Shown here piece by piece: positions 11,535-23,280 of a stretch of DNA of 64,000 nucleotides. Position numbers and translations under genes: made by a program. Under the pieces are notes generated by a model that ran no database searches, was not told the origin of the DNA, and was given only the letters and a program-made list of their open reading frames with translations. This DNA comes from Dendrophyllia cribrosa (lineage: Eukaryota; Cnidaria; Anthozoa; Scleractinia; Dendrophylliidae), in contig JAJLRJ010000009.1 in the NCBI GenBank assembly GCA_024195265.1, forward strand, positions 16,193,210 to 16,257,209, given 5' to 3'. Position 1 is the stretch's first letter; each line of letters opens with the position of its first letter.

Positions 11535-11871
11535 GGGGGGGGGGGGGGGGGGGGGGGGCGGAACTCCCCTATAAAAATGACGGGGGTGCTCGTCGGAAAT
11601 TTTCAAAAAACACCCTAAAAGGTACCAGAACCTCGTTTGATGGGCGTGGCTCAAAATAATTTTTACCCCTAAGAGGTACCAATTCTAAAACAACACATGT
11701 CATATTCTGTCATATTTTTTCGGCTCATACCCTAAAAGGTACCGTGATAATTCTAATGGTGGTCATTTAAGATTTTCCTACCCTAAGCGGTACCAATCTA
11801 CAAATTTTGACCCCTAAAAGGTACGACGAGCACCCCCGTCATTTTTATATGGGAGTCCCCCTTCCCGGGGG
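11535..11871. repeat. MITE with poly-G edge and five CCCTAAAAGGTACC-type motifs
   Basis: Terminal arms pair over about 36 bp: TATAAAAATGACGGGGGTGC on the left against GCACCCCCGTCATTTTTATA on the right, followed on each side by CTCGTCG or CGACGAG. The left edge carries 24 G (11535-11558). Inside, the motif CCCTAA(A/G)(A/C)GGTACC occurs at 11613, 11667, 11730, 11781 and 11812 (the last ends GTACG). The motif itself is near-palindromic around GGTACC. Confidence 0.8.
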
Positions 11872-12408
11872 AAATAGGTTTTTATATATAAATGTATATA
11901 CAAAAGAGTGTACTTATTGCCGTGATGCACTAAGACTACTGCCGGTTTGACGACTGTGAGTAAAAGTAATTACAGAACGTCTATTTATTCGTGCAATTGG
12001 AAATGAACGCAGCAAATTAAATGCTTTCACCAGTGCACGTGAGCAGGTTAAAAGTGGAAAGCATCACAAATCTTTCTTTTTTTTCAAAACAATGAGTCTG
12101 AACAAACAGCACCGATAGTAAATTGCTACTCAGTAAAATTCATTTGAATTACAATCGGCATTTGATCGGAGGATGTCAGTCTTCCTGAGGCTCAATAGAA
12201 CCAAACAATACCACAGGAAAGTACAGCTCAAAAAACGTTTACTTTTGATCCGAGAATATTTCACTTTTTCTTTAATTAACAAAAAGGATGTCGATACGCT
12301 CAGATGTTTTCAACCTTAGGTATACAAAAGACTAATAGCGACCCTTAGTGGAATGAGTTGCAATGAATATTTCATGCAAAAAAAAAAGCAAGTCATCGTA
12401 CACTGACG
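11872..12408. other. Intergenic stretch, nothing recognised
   Basis: AT-rich sequence between two elements with no coding frame, inverted repeat or regulatory motif that I can support. Confidence 0.4.
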
Positions 12409-13053
12409 TTAAGGGGGGAGAAACTTAACTACAAGGTGGTTGCTATGGAAGAGTTCCAAACGTCATATAATGAGTTTCTTTACTTCCTCGGCTATGATGT
12501 TTGGTCACGTTCATTCTGTTAATGGTACCATTAAATTTCGTAAGTCACAGCCATATTTGGTAAGTCACGTGACCAGAACATAAAAACCCTTAAAACTCAA
12601 ACATCTTACATTTTTTTCCAATAAAACCAATGTCAACGGCTTAAGAACATCCTAATAAAAAATCTGTAGCATGGATTTGTTAAAATTCACGTAATTGAAA
12701 AAGCTATGACGTCATAAAGGTGTGTTTTGATACATTTTCTTTAATAACTTTCCTGTTTTTTCGCCTAACGGTAATTCCATGCTACAGATTTTTAAAAAGG
12801 TTGAATTGCTTATGATTCGGCAAAAAAATCAAATTTTTATCTCGTTTCCTTTGAGTTTTTACGCTTTTTCATTCTTACGCGCGGTTGGGGACTGGCACTA
12901 GTTACGCATGTGCAATGTCGATTTAGTGATGTCTTGTGTTCAGTTTCATAGTTCCCACCACATTAGCAGTTTATGACACGTGAGAAATGCTAACCATGAA
13001 ATAATGTCCCTAGCAACGACTCCAAAACTGTAGTTAAGTTTCTCCCCCCTTAA
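12409..13053. mobile_element. TTAA-flanked nonautonomous DNA transposon with GGGGGG ends
   Basis: TTAA stands at 12409-12412 and 13050-13053. Inside them, GGGGGGAGAAACTTAACTAC (from 12413) is matched by its reverse complement ending at 13049: a perfect terminal inverted repeat of about 22 bp. A second, internal inverted repeat pairs AAATCTGTAGCATGGA (near 12660) with TCCATGCTACAGATTT (near 12777). There is no transposase frame. TTAA targets are typical of piggyBac-superfamily elements, so this is likely a piggyBac-type MITE. Confidence 0.8.
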
Positions 13054-13758
13054 GATATCATTTTTTATCAATTTATTAATGGAACTTCTGGGCCGTCCAA
13101 CATCGCACGAATATGAAAACCATAGATGCTTCAGGATGAAGTAAGTGTATTGTATGTTTACAAACAAGGTAGAGCTACTGTTTACACAGAGATTCCGATG
13201 ATTGACAGGCTGATTTTGTACATCCGAATTAAATTGCACTATCTGTGAGGCTAGACTAAAAAAAGTCTCATCAAACGTAATCGCAAAGAATAATCAGATT
13301 CGTTGACGGAAAGAGTTGGATGATATCAGTTGTTTTTATCTTGTAAAAAATCTTGAGATGTTAGCAATTAGATTATGGTACAATGTAGGAAGCTAGCCAA
13401 GAGCAACGTCAGATTTAAGCACGTACTTTCTTGTGATAAACAATGTAAAAGGCAAGATTAAGTTTAAGCCAATATTTTCATAAATACAAAAAGTCATTAC
13501 GTCAGTGAAACTACTGGCTCCAGAGCTTGTTTTCTCAATATAAACACGAAGAAAAAACAATAAACAGAAGGTCTTTTTGATATTTTTCGGCTAAGTGAGG
13601 GTGTCAGTTATATTTTCATTCTTAAGTTTATCACTTATAGTAAATTTGTAACCGGAAACTTTCAATATACATGGCAAGCACTCCTGGTTTTGAATGCCTC
13701 TAACCAAGTGAAAATAATTCGACTTATTCACTGTTTCATCTTTTGCTTAAAACTAGAT

Positions 13759-16700
13759 ATGAGTAACGCCGAAAACAACACTTCCACCCTCTTCAACCAA
13801 GATAAGCCAACGTCTGATCCTATGGGCCGTTCACCGATTCAGTTATGGTTTGAAGTGTCTCTTGCCATCTTGTTTTGTCTGGTAGCATTTACAGGTAGGT
13901 ATTACTGAACATATAAATAGTGTATTTTCATCACTTGAAGTTCTTATGGAAGCGGCTTGGCTGAGCTGAGTATGAGGTTGGTCTTTTTCTGGATTTATAT
14001 AATAACTGAATATAATGTGACGTGCGCGCTCTTATTGGCCAATGGCTATGGACTATAATATCGCTAAACCAATTGAATAATGCAGTTATTATATAAAAGC
14101 AGAAACCCATAAGTGGGTTGAAACGTGCAACTGTATCTTGTACGCTTCAAAACAAGCTTCCGATTACTCAATTTGCTAAGAAGTTGTTACAGCCATATTT
14201 GGAAAATCAAGATAAAAATATTATCCAATTAATTCGCTAGAACAACTTACTTCCAATCTCCCTGGACCGAGGGGTTTCCAAATAGTATATACAGCTATTT
14301 CAATTAACGTTGTCGGATGAAGGCTAAAAGCCAAGACCGCAAGGTAGTGTGGTTAGTTGTGAATAGCCATTGCATAAAAATCCCATACTACCTTGCGGTC
14401 TGGGCTTTTCGCCTTTTTCATCCGACAACGTTAATTGAAATAGCTGTATATAGATAGGCTGAGCCTAACAGCGTAGATCTCTGAACAGAAAGCTAATGAT
14501 AAACTTAACTGAGGTGAAAGGTTGAAAGCACAAGAACTAAGATTGACGACCGGGCTATTTTTCAATTTTAGCAATTCTCAAAAACAGAATTACGCGACCG
14601 TCTGCACAGTACATTTAGATCGTACAAAAGTTCACAAAAACAACTTTTTCTCCGTCTAGAATAACTAGTACGACTAAATAATTCCGAATAACATACAAGT
14701 GTTGCTTATCAAACATTGCCCAAGAAACTGATTTATATTTGGAAATCAAAATTGCAAAAAATACACAAACATATTTGCAAAAGGCCACGCGAGTGAAGTT
14801 AGAACTATAAAATCCAAGTCTTGTTTTGTTTACATAAAATCGCTTTTCAACCTAGGTAATGAATGAACAAACACATAAAATGGACAAAACAATCTACTTT
14901 CGAAAAATTTTATTCAAATCTCCATAAGTTCACGTGAACCATTTATAGCGCATCGAGGCCGAGCTGTCTTCGATGAAAGAAATCATGAAACGACTGAATT
15001 TGAGCACGTTTTATAAACAATTCTCCAAAACTGACAAGACAACAAAGAAAAAGTCAATCACAGATTGATAACAACATAAATTCCCATCGAAAAATGTAAT
15101 TTGTTTTAACTTTAAGTCCCTGCTGTAAATTCTTTACATCTCCGCTTCTTCAGTTCTGAAATCCGAAGTGAGAAACATCTTCCCGCATTGATAAAAACGT
15201 ATGAAATTCCTCGAAGCAAGATTTTATCCCTGAAAGCTCTTCTTTTTCCACTATAGCGGCTTTTGAGTATCCCTTAATTAGTATCCCTGTCTTGATTAAC
15301 AAACCGCGAAAAAATGCAGGAAAATAACGACTCTGTTTACCGAGCTGACGTAACATTCGGCTGTGTAGCCGCGCGAAAAACAAACCCTCGCTTTGGTTTC
15401 AAAATTGCAAAGATCCCAAATGTTGCGTGACGTCATACGTGCATGTTTTGAGACGTCATACGCGCTCGCGAGCTAGCCCTGCCCAACGGCACACGGACCG
15501 ATGCGCCTCAGTGCGGAACATTCCGCTAGCCATGACCATAAAAAATGAGGGGCTACGCGAGCGGCCTTTCGGCCCTCGAGAGCTAGCTCCGCTATGATAC
15601 TAAGCAAAAAATGAATATTCGGAAGCTGTGAGTGCGCCTTACACGTTTCAACCCACTTATGGGTTTCTGATAAAAGCAATAGGCAACATATCCATGGTCC
15701 AAAAGCTTGTACATCGCTCGCCTTTGCCTCGTGACTTTCAATCTCTTCTCGTGTTCTTCCAACATCCCGCTTGGTTAACTGAGCTGACAAACCGTAGAAA
15801 TGTCTGGTCTATTTCTTTTAAAAGTAACATGAAAGTCCCAAATTGTGCGTGGTGTTCTGTAGGATCGTTTTATTGTTCTGTCTAATTTATATTCGGTGCA
15901 TGGTATTTAGTAATATAACATGGAAATTAGGAAAGTGAAATTTCGATTTTTTGGCGGGACATTGTCCCTTTAAGTTGCTAAGATCACTGGCGATGATCTT
16001 CCATTTAGCATTCGGTAACCTACTATTAATTTTGATATGTACACTGAAACAATTTATTGATGACTCAATACATCACCACTTGAAACGTAACACAGTGTCT
16101 AAATCCTATTCTCAGGAAACGTGTTGGTCGTCACTGCGATTCATTACGACCAGAAACTGAACACGATTACCAACATGCTGATCGAGAACCTGGCCTTCAC
16201 CGACATCTGCATGTCGACCCTTCACATGCCCTTCTGGATCATCAGTCTCCGCTATGGACGCTGGGTATTTGATCACGTGTTATGCCAGATGGTTGGCTTG
16301 ACGCAGCTGACGTTTGGGATCACTTCACTGTTCACTATGACTGGTATTGCCTTTAATCGATACTTCAACGTTGTAAGGCGCAGTCTGTACCTGAAGTACT
16401 TCTCAACCAAGAAGACCACTTACTTCATGATTGTTGCTGCCTGGCTTGGTGCTCTGACTGTCACCTCACCACAGCTCTACGGTTGGGGAAAGATTGACTA
16501 CCATCCTCTCTTCTCGGTCTGCACGTGCATATGGGACCTACCGGATGTCTCTTTCATGATATTTCTTTGCGCTGGAACAATTTTCACCACCGCTGGCGTC
16601 ATATCGTGGTGTTATTACACCATCTACAAAACCGTCAAAGCCAGCGCGCAGAGGATGCAGGGGCATGCAGCTAAGAGTAACGTGACAACCAAAGCTGGTG

Positions 16701-17167
16701 GTAGCAAAACCGAGAGATCCGAGAAAAAAGTCCTCAAGACCTCGTTTGTGGTGGTGTGTGTTTTCTTGACGTGTTGGATGCCTCTTTCTGTAATCGGCTT
16801 CATTGAAATATTTGGATCCTCGAGTCCACGATGGGCACATACATTTGCCTACTTCTTCGTTTTTGGCAGCAGCCTGACAAACCCCTTTATATACGGAATC
16901 ATGAATCCGCAGTTCCAGCAAGCCTTCAAGAAGTTGCTTCGATTAGGAAGTAATGACGTCCAGCCAATGTCGAGCGGTAGCCACGTTAAAGAAAAAAATG
17001 AAAATGGAACGACAAGTACAGCTTTAGATGGCATGCCGATTCAAGATATGCCAAGCATCTCAATTCAGTCGGTTCCCGTTTACAGAAGCGAAAACGTAGT
17101 AAAATGTAAAGATAAGCCTGAGCAGCCCTTACCGAAACAAAAGGCTCAAGCATGGGCTAAAAAGTGA
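13759..17167 (+). CDS. Melatonin-receptor-like class A GPCR
   Basis: Seven-transmembrane G-protein-coupled receptor, 395 aa, in two exons: 13759-13894 and 16116-17167, joined by a phase-1 intron within TM1 just before GNVLV. Motifs in order: N-glycosylation site NNTS near residue 7, GN46-47 in TM1, LAFTD (D75) in TM2, C102 at the top of TM3, NRY at 126-128, W155 in TM4, cysteines 181/183 in ECL2, CWMP at 265-268 in TM6, NPFIYG at 301-306 in TM7. The FTMTGIAFNRY stretch, NRY instead of DRY, and IYGxxN are typical of melatonin receptors; NPxxY (rather than their NAxxY) and the lack of a TM5 proline differ. There is no TM7 lysine, so it is not an opsin. An upstream in-frame ATG at 13690 would add 23 residues; 13759 gives the more usual short N-terminus. 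Ligand unknown. Confidence 0.88.
13995..14096. repeat. Small MITE in the GPCR intron
   Basis: TTATATAATAACTG at 13995-14008 is the perfect reverse complement of CAGTTATTATATAA at 14083-14096. The interior carries TATTGGCCAATGG, two overlapping CCAAT-type boxes. No coding frame. Confidence 0.75.
14101..15668. mobile_element. Intronic segment bounded by a perfect 27-bp inverted repeat
   Basis: The 27 bases at 14101-14127 (starting AGAAACCCATAAGTGG, ending AAACGTG) are repeated exactly in inverse orientation at 15642-15668. The 1.5-kb interior includes a foldback (14286-14452) and a minus-strand open frame of 77 codons (15150-15383) that I do not recognise. It may be a nonautonomous transposon or two copies of a shorter repeat in opposite orientation; no target duplication was found. 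Confidence 0.5.
14286..14452. repeat. Foldback element, ~65-bp arms
   Basis: TATACAGCTATTTCAATTAA continues into CGTTGTCGGATGAAGGC on the left and pairs with the right arm ending TTAATTGAAATAGCTGTATA. Inner arms CAAGACCGCAAGGTAGT and ACTACCTTGCGGTCTGG also pair. Located inside the GPCR intron. Confidence 0.85.
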
Positions 17168-17218
17168 TTTTTCTTTGTGAGAGGTGTCCACGAGTTAAGA
17201 AAATTGCCCACTCCAGAA

Positions 17219-17509
17219 ACTATTGAAAATACCATAATACTCTTTAAAGTGCAGGTTTGGGTGGTGCTTGATGGAAGTCTGAGTTTTCCAATTTCTTTTG
17301 TTTTCAGCACGAACTGTACGAGCTATGCTTCAACTTCGTGGCAATTTGCATGCGGTGCACATTTGTATGCGAACACACAATGCTACGTCCTATCGTTCCT
17401 ACATGTACTCTGAATTCCATTGTGCCATTCTAACAAAAGGAGACTAGAATAATTACACCCCTGTGAGGCTGAACCGGCGCATAAAAGAGTATTATGGTAT
17501 TTTTCGAAG
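17219..17509. repeat. MITE in the GPCR 3' flank
   Basis: GAAAATACCATAATACTCTT near 17225 is matched in inverse orientation by AAGAGTATTATGGTATTTTT near 17484-17503, about 24 of 27 bases in all. It lies 50 bp after the GPCR stop, so it probably forms part of the 3' UTR or the gene end. No poly(A) signal could be assigned with confidence to the GPCR. Confidence 0.65.
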
Positions 17510-17969
17510 TGGCCAATAGAAGACGCAGCAGAACCTTTCTGTAATGGAAGATCAATCATCAGGGACACTTCCGTAAACTATCGAGCAAGCATAAGAGAGG
17601 AGGGACGGTTCTAGCCTGGTCGATTGTTTCCTTTGATAAGAAACTCGAATCCACACTTGTCTATCTCTGCCCACCCAGTTGTATGGATGGGTAACCTAAC
17701 AATACCCTAGGGTTATTGAATTCTTCAACGGACTTCACTTGAGCATGCAATCAAGGGGGTATAGTATAGTACCGGAGATAACCTAATCACCGGGCGCGGT
17801 CGTGTCAGCGACGCCTTGCAGCCCGTATGTTACTCTATCTACCATACAAAATGTGAACATTCGTGCATGTTCAGGGAGTTTGAAATAATACACATGTACT
17901 CAAATACTACGTTATTAATAAGGCAATTATAGAAGTTTAACAATTTTCGCCTTCCCTTAAAAACTTGTC

Positions 17970-18393
17970 CTTTAACACTCTGGCATTAAAGTGTCTAAAA
18001 AAGTTAGTTTATAATAACCTCGTAGAAATGTAAAAAAAATCAAGTATAGATTTAGTCGGGGACTTTAAAGTTGCTATTACTAATTAGTACTACACTAATC
18101 ATATCATACTACATTCATAATTCATATTCAAGCACCTTAGTAAGTAATTGTTACAATATTCTCCTTTACTTATCTACTTATCTTAAACACTCTGGCATTA
18201 AAGTTTCTTAATAAGTTGGTTTATAATTGCCTTGTAAATGTAAAAAAAATCATGAGATCATGTTAAACATAGATTTCGCCAGGGGCTTTAAAGGTGCTAA
18301 GTACTACATGTGTACACTCGTATCATATCATACTATATTCATCATTCATATTCCCCCCAATAATATCATTCATATTCTAGCACCTTAGTAAGT
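17970..18393 (+). repeat. Imperfect direct duplication, two ~190-210-bp units
   Basis: ACACTCTGGCATTAAAGT begins both units (about 17977 and 18187), and both end near GCACCTTAGTAAGTAA (about 18132 and 18381). Between these they share AAATGTAAAAAAAATCA, ATAGATTT and CATATCATACTA blocks with small insertions. The unit has no coding frame. Confidence 0.7.
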
Positions 18394-18399
18394 AAAAAC

Positions 18400-20616
18400 A
18401 AATATATATATGAGATGTGAAAGCCTGTTATACTTGTTATACATTAAATAAAAATTACCTTGCGTCTGATGCCGTTGATCAGGTCATTTCTTCTTTAATC
18501 TCCGAAAAACATTGTTACTTCGTACAACTATCCATTCATCAGGAGAAATGGTTCACAGTAGGTCAATCTTCAACTCTCTGGGTTCTACGTGTTAAAAAAT
18601 CAGCTTTTCCGATCCCGCTTGATGGCATTAACTTTGTCTTATCCAATCATACCGCGCCAGTCAAGAATCCTCATCGTGATCCCACATTGGTATGGCGGAT
18701 AGTGACTGGAGTCGTGTAATTTCCGTTTTTCATCTTCTCGACAAAGTCTTCCATACCCTCCCGTTTTCCGCCTACAAAAATTAATACAACGCATGTCCAT
18801 AAGCAGCCCATGAGCAGCCCATGGACCATTCACTGACTATTGTAGTCCGGGAGCTAGGGTCTCAAAACTGAGGCTTCGCACAACCCAGGGTACTGAAAAG
18901 GTTTGACGACGGATTTCAATAGTTTGAAACCTCCTCTTTTTCGCTAAGTAGTTTGTGGTTTCGAATTGTGGTATACTTTTTGAGTTTTAGCTATGTTTTT
19001 GAGAGTCGGCTTGAGTCAAACTGAGTTCAACACTAGAACGAGGCTGAATGATTGCGGCTCAATATCTTCACAAAATTTTCTTCAATAAGAAAACAAATTA
19101 GCCCAGATATCTCGTGACAAGAAAGACTCAACGATTTTAACAAAAGCAACGCCAATTTTTAGGAAGTCACGTGATATATATACCCTCCTCCTACGTGACG
19201 TGTCACAGCATCTTTGTTCATCGTCGAATAGGAACTAAAACTTTTTTGCTGACGAAAATCTGAAAAGCGTTTTTATGTTTAGACTTCTCTTTCCAGATAA
19301 AAAAAATAGTGAATTTTTCAAATTGATCACTTTTCAGAGTTGGAAGCCTTAGGAAAAGCTGTGAATCGTGCATTTTTATGAAGCCTCGCTTTCATGCTTA
19401 ACAAACCAGTCGTTGATGGACTGCTCCTGAGACAAAGGGAGCGAATAATGTCAGCAAAACTGTAAACGATAAGAAACTAGAACAACACTCTCTTGTGGCA
19501 ATATTAATATCTTATTGTTGTTTCTTTTATAATTTCGCCTAACAATAGTTTCAATTGCTAATTTTCATACATTAAAAAGGGAGGTGGTAACACGTTGTCT
19601 TGCACGCCTAATTATATATTTATTCACAAGATTGAACTAACTATGCACATACTTTAAGACAATTTTAACATCATATTATTAACATTTTAAAACAGTATTA
19701 TGTGTATAAAAAATACTGAGAGCGAAAAAGAACGTGTTTGCAAACATTGATAACTTACTTCAAAATTAACCAACGAAAGTTTGCTGCTTTCATTGGTTGG
19801 CCTTCTTTGGAACAAAGCTAAAGTGGTCGTGTGCGTAGTTTTCTTTCCATAAAGGGTTTCCTCGTTTCAGTGTTGGGCTCTTACATGGATGCGCACGATC
19901 CTTGCTGCAAGAGCTGAGCCTGAAGAAGCTGTTAAAAATAGCGCTCTTTTCCAAGTTGTTTTCTCAACGTACTTTGAGATTGTCACCTCTCCAGTATTGG
20001 TCAGTATCCATCAAATAGTTATAGTGCAGAACGAAAGAAAAGAAATGAGAGGCCATCGACCCCAGTTCCTAAACAAAGGAAGAAATACATTTCCAATCCG
20101 CCTATGTCTATGCAGTTTTCAGTCCTCAGATACTAATGTACTCGTCCTCTTTGTAAGTAGTTGTGAAGAAATTGGTTGTCAAAAGCTGAGCTTCCGAACT
20201 AGGCTCACCTAAGATACATCCCGATGCACAAAAATGCTGCAAGATATGGGAGACAGCTGTATAAAAAAATACTACTTTTTACGCATTTACAAAATGAGAC
20301 TCAGTGTGGATTTGGAAGCGAAATGCTTGAAAATTGTAACGGAAAAACAGAAGACATCAACAAAGCTTAGGACAGTTGAGGCAAACGGCAGAAGTACTTA
20401 CTTTAGGCAGTTTAAGGGCTGGGTTAAAAATATATTCGGAAAATATGGTCGATCCACAATATTGCCGGCTAGATTCCTTAGAACAGGATGAAATGTTCCC
20501 TGACTGTTAATCTTGATGATTTCCTTTGTCTTAACGCATACTTTTGACCACGCAAATCGGCGATATGGTAGCGAATTATCTTTGTATAGATAAAAAACGA
20601 CGCTTGCGATGGAGGT
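18400..20616. other. Intergenic stretch, no gene recognised
   Basis: Open frames at 18417-18719, 19889-20212 and 20234-20491 show no family motif and no splice-compatible partner. No inverted repeat that I can support is present. Confidence 0.45.
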
Positions 20617-21461
20617 TTAACCCTCAGATGTACATGCAAACGTATACCCCCACCGTGGTACGGTGGGGGGGGGGGGGGGGGGGGGGGGGTGTTTGCAACC
20701 CCTCCCCTGGGTTTTTGTGGTGATACAATATTTTACCTCTAATAGATAGTCAGGTAAATATTATGGGTTATAGCGCTGCTGGGGTTCCGTGACGTCATCC
20801 AACATGGCAGCCAACATAGCCACCATCTTGGATTTTACTAAAATTTCAAATTTGTCAGGAAAATGCAGAAATTGCAAATATTTTTTGCTTGAGTTATAAA
20901 ATATGACAAAATTCAACATTTTCTGCTTTTGGTGGCGTTTTATGTGTTTTTTTCACCAAGAAAAAGTGAAAAACATGCATTTTCACTCAAAAATGGCTTG
21001 ACCTCATGCTACTTATGACGTCATGTTTCGTTACCATAGCAACTGATTGTCGCCAAACTTTACCGAAATGTGTCTTAAGGATAATCATAGTTAATAGAAT
21101 AAACTGGTTATGAAACTCAGTCAGTCTTTTGTTATATGTTTTTGTTCTCCATTTCTTTTGTTCGTTTGCCTTGACCCTGCACAAAACACAAAAGGTATTG
21201 AAATATATATGAGCAACTGACCAGTAGAAACATTTGGACTCACACGTTAAACAAAACAATGTGCAGGGTCACGGTTGGTTCAACATAAAACAAAGCAGCT
21301 TTGTACACTCTTTTTGAAATTTGTTGAGCTTCATAACCAGTTTGTTCTATTAACTATGGGATAATTAAACAGCGACTGAAGACGGCATGAGCTAAATGTA
21401 AATGGTCTTTAAAAAAAGGGGGTGGCATAACCACCCCCACCCTTGTACGTCCGAGGGTTAA
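20617..21461. mobile_element. TTAA-flanked nonautonomous DNA transposon with poly-G near its left end
   Basis: TTAA at 20617-20620 and 21458-21461 bound imperfect inverted ends: CCCTCAGATGTACATG on the left and, reversed, CCCTCGGACGTACAAG on the right. A G run of 25 (20665-20689) follows the left end and G/C-rich GGGGGTGG sequence precedes the right. Internally, GTTAATAGAATAAACTGGTT (near 21090) pairs with AACCAGTTTGTTCTATTAAC (near 21336), and ACCCTGCACA pairs with TGTGCAGGGT. The interior carries CAACATGGCAGCC and CACCATCTTGGATT. The overall plan matches the element at 28137-29078. Confidence 0.75.
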
Positions 21462-21957
21462 CATAATTATTTAACTTTTTATGTTTGTTTTCAGTGTCCT
21501 CGAGTTTTAAAATTTAGAGTCATAAATAATCAAAGGTTGAATTTTGGACTGAGAAATGACGTTTGTCCTTAGCTAAATGGCGGACAAGGTATACCAAAAT
21601 CAATGTTTACATACCAAATCCAATTTTAAGGTGTCCATCTGTTCAGTGCTTCTCGACTGTTTCACTCTACAGAATCGCCATTAAACTGAGAAAGTTAAAA
21701 ATAATATTATCACTCAAATCAATGTTAAGCCTGAGGGAGGATGTGAGGGGGTGTGTTGGGGGCGAGGCGGTGGGGGCTGGTTAAGAGGCATTTTTGTGTC
21801 ACTTTAAAAAATCTACCAAATTTTCCAACAAAAGGCAAATGCAAGTGGTAAAATATCCCTCAAACTTTACGAAAATGTAATTCATGCAACCAACGGCATT
21901 AAAAGTATTTATTAAAACATTTAAAAAGAGGTTTACTTCTGTTGTATAGAGTCTTTG

Positions 21958-22087
21958 CATGGACGACGTCATGGCGGCCATATTGGTGTCCTAAACGAAT
22001 CCTATGGGACTTAAGCTCTATTCTTATTCAACCATTTCCTATTGTTTTAGCACTCCAATATGGGTCGGTCACGTGAGTGAAAACACT
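21958..22087. repeat. Second, diverged copy of the CACGTGA-ended foldback
   Basis: Right end GGTCACGTGAGTGAAAACAC and inner GGCGGCCATATTGGTGTCC / CACTCCAATATGGGTC arms match the plan of 982-1131. Its pairing is weaker. Confidence 0.5.
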
Positions 22088-23280
22088 TTATTTTCTGTGC
22101 ACATTAAGACTACAAGTTACTTTTTTGGTTGAGCTTAAAGACTGAAGGAAATTTTGGTTAACACTGTGGGGCAATAAGTACAAAAATAAAACCATGTACT
22201 TGAACATTGGGATATTAATACATACCTTATTTTTCTGACAGGAAGACATGTAACTTGTTGCTTGAATTGTTGTCACCAGACTTTCTTGGTCATTAAAGAT
22301 TTGCAATCAGTCATCCCCTCCTGGCATACAATTTCACAATACACACGCTACTTACTGTTGGGGTAGCCCTGTCTGTCAATCCCCCACCCCTAGCCCCTAA
22401 CCCACCTCCTGCTTTAAACTTGTCTAATTTTGTTTCACTGCACTCCTGTACCAGGGATGTAGCTAAGATATCCAACAGGTGGACTTTTTTTGAAAATTTT
22501 GGTAATAAAAAAGAGAAAAAGTTAAGCAGACACAGTTTTCCAGGTGGAAAAAATCAAGAAAACTCAGTCTTCAGGTGGTTATTTTTTCCGCCTTCTGCCT
22601 ATTATTTACATCCCTGCTGTACATGTATAGCTTTATTGATACAATTAAAAATTAATGTACAGTTGTATTGTTTTCCAAACCATTAATAAAGGTGACAATC
22701 AATGATAGCTTGTTCACTCTAAAAATTTTCTTTTAACATCAGTTGGGAAGCAGAACTAATAACTGGTTTTAATAAAACAACACAATGTGCATGTCACTCC
22801 TGTCCATCAACTACAAACATCATAAAAATAAAATAAAGGCCTCATTGTTCAAAATTGTAAACTGCTGACTGTTGCTTACACAATATGGATTATGCATAAT
22901 TGAAGGCTTTCCTGCAAAAAGGGCCTATATTGCTTTTCATTTTTTTGCAGGATTGAGCTAATTTTTGGCAGACTGACTTGTTTTGACATGACAAACATTG
23001 TTTCATAATTTTTTTTGGCTGATTTGTTATAAACATTAATATTAAAATGTTTGCAGGCATTTGGTCAAGTTTGTAAATGTGAAGGCCAGAGAGTTCTTCT
23101 TTCATAAATTATCATGCTGTTGATATTCATTTCAGTCTTCTATGATGAACATGAAGTGTACATAATACATACATAATACATACATGTAATATGGACACAG
23201 AATGTCTTCTCTAGTGTTTATATGCTGTACAAGTAAACTCTTTTTTCTTTTATCATGTTTTTACTTTGTTCACTAATGTT
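22088..23280. other. 3' flank of SRFBP1-like gene
   Basis: No coding exon recognised. On the minus strand a poly(A) signal AATAAA is present at 22637-22632, about 640 bases after the stop codon of the SRFBP1-like gene, so part of this stretch may be its 3' UTR. Confidence 0.4.

Noticed and set aside
15150..15383. 77-codon minus-strand frame as a gene
   Set aside because: No recognised domain and it lies within an inverted-repeat-bounded intronic segment; kept only as a finding about that element.
16538..16921. 127-codon minus-strand frame
   Set aside because: Shadow of the GPCR exon; no motif of its own.
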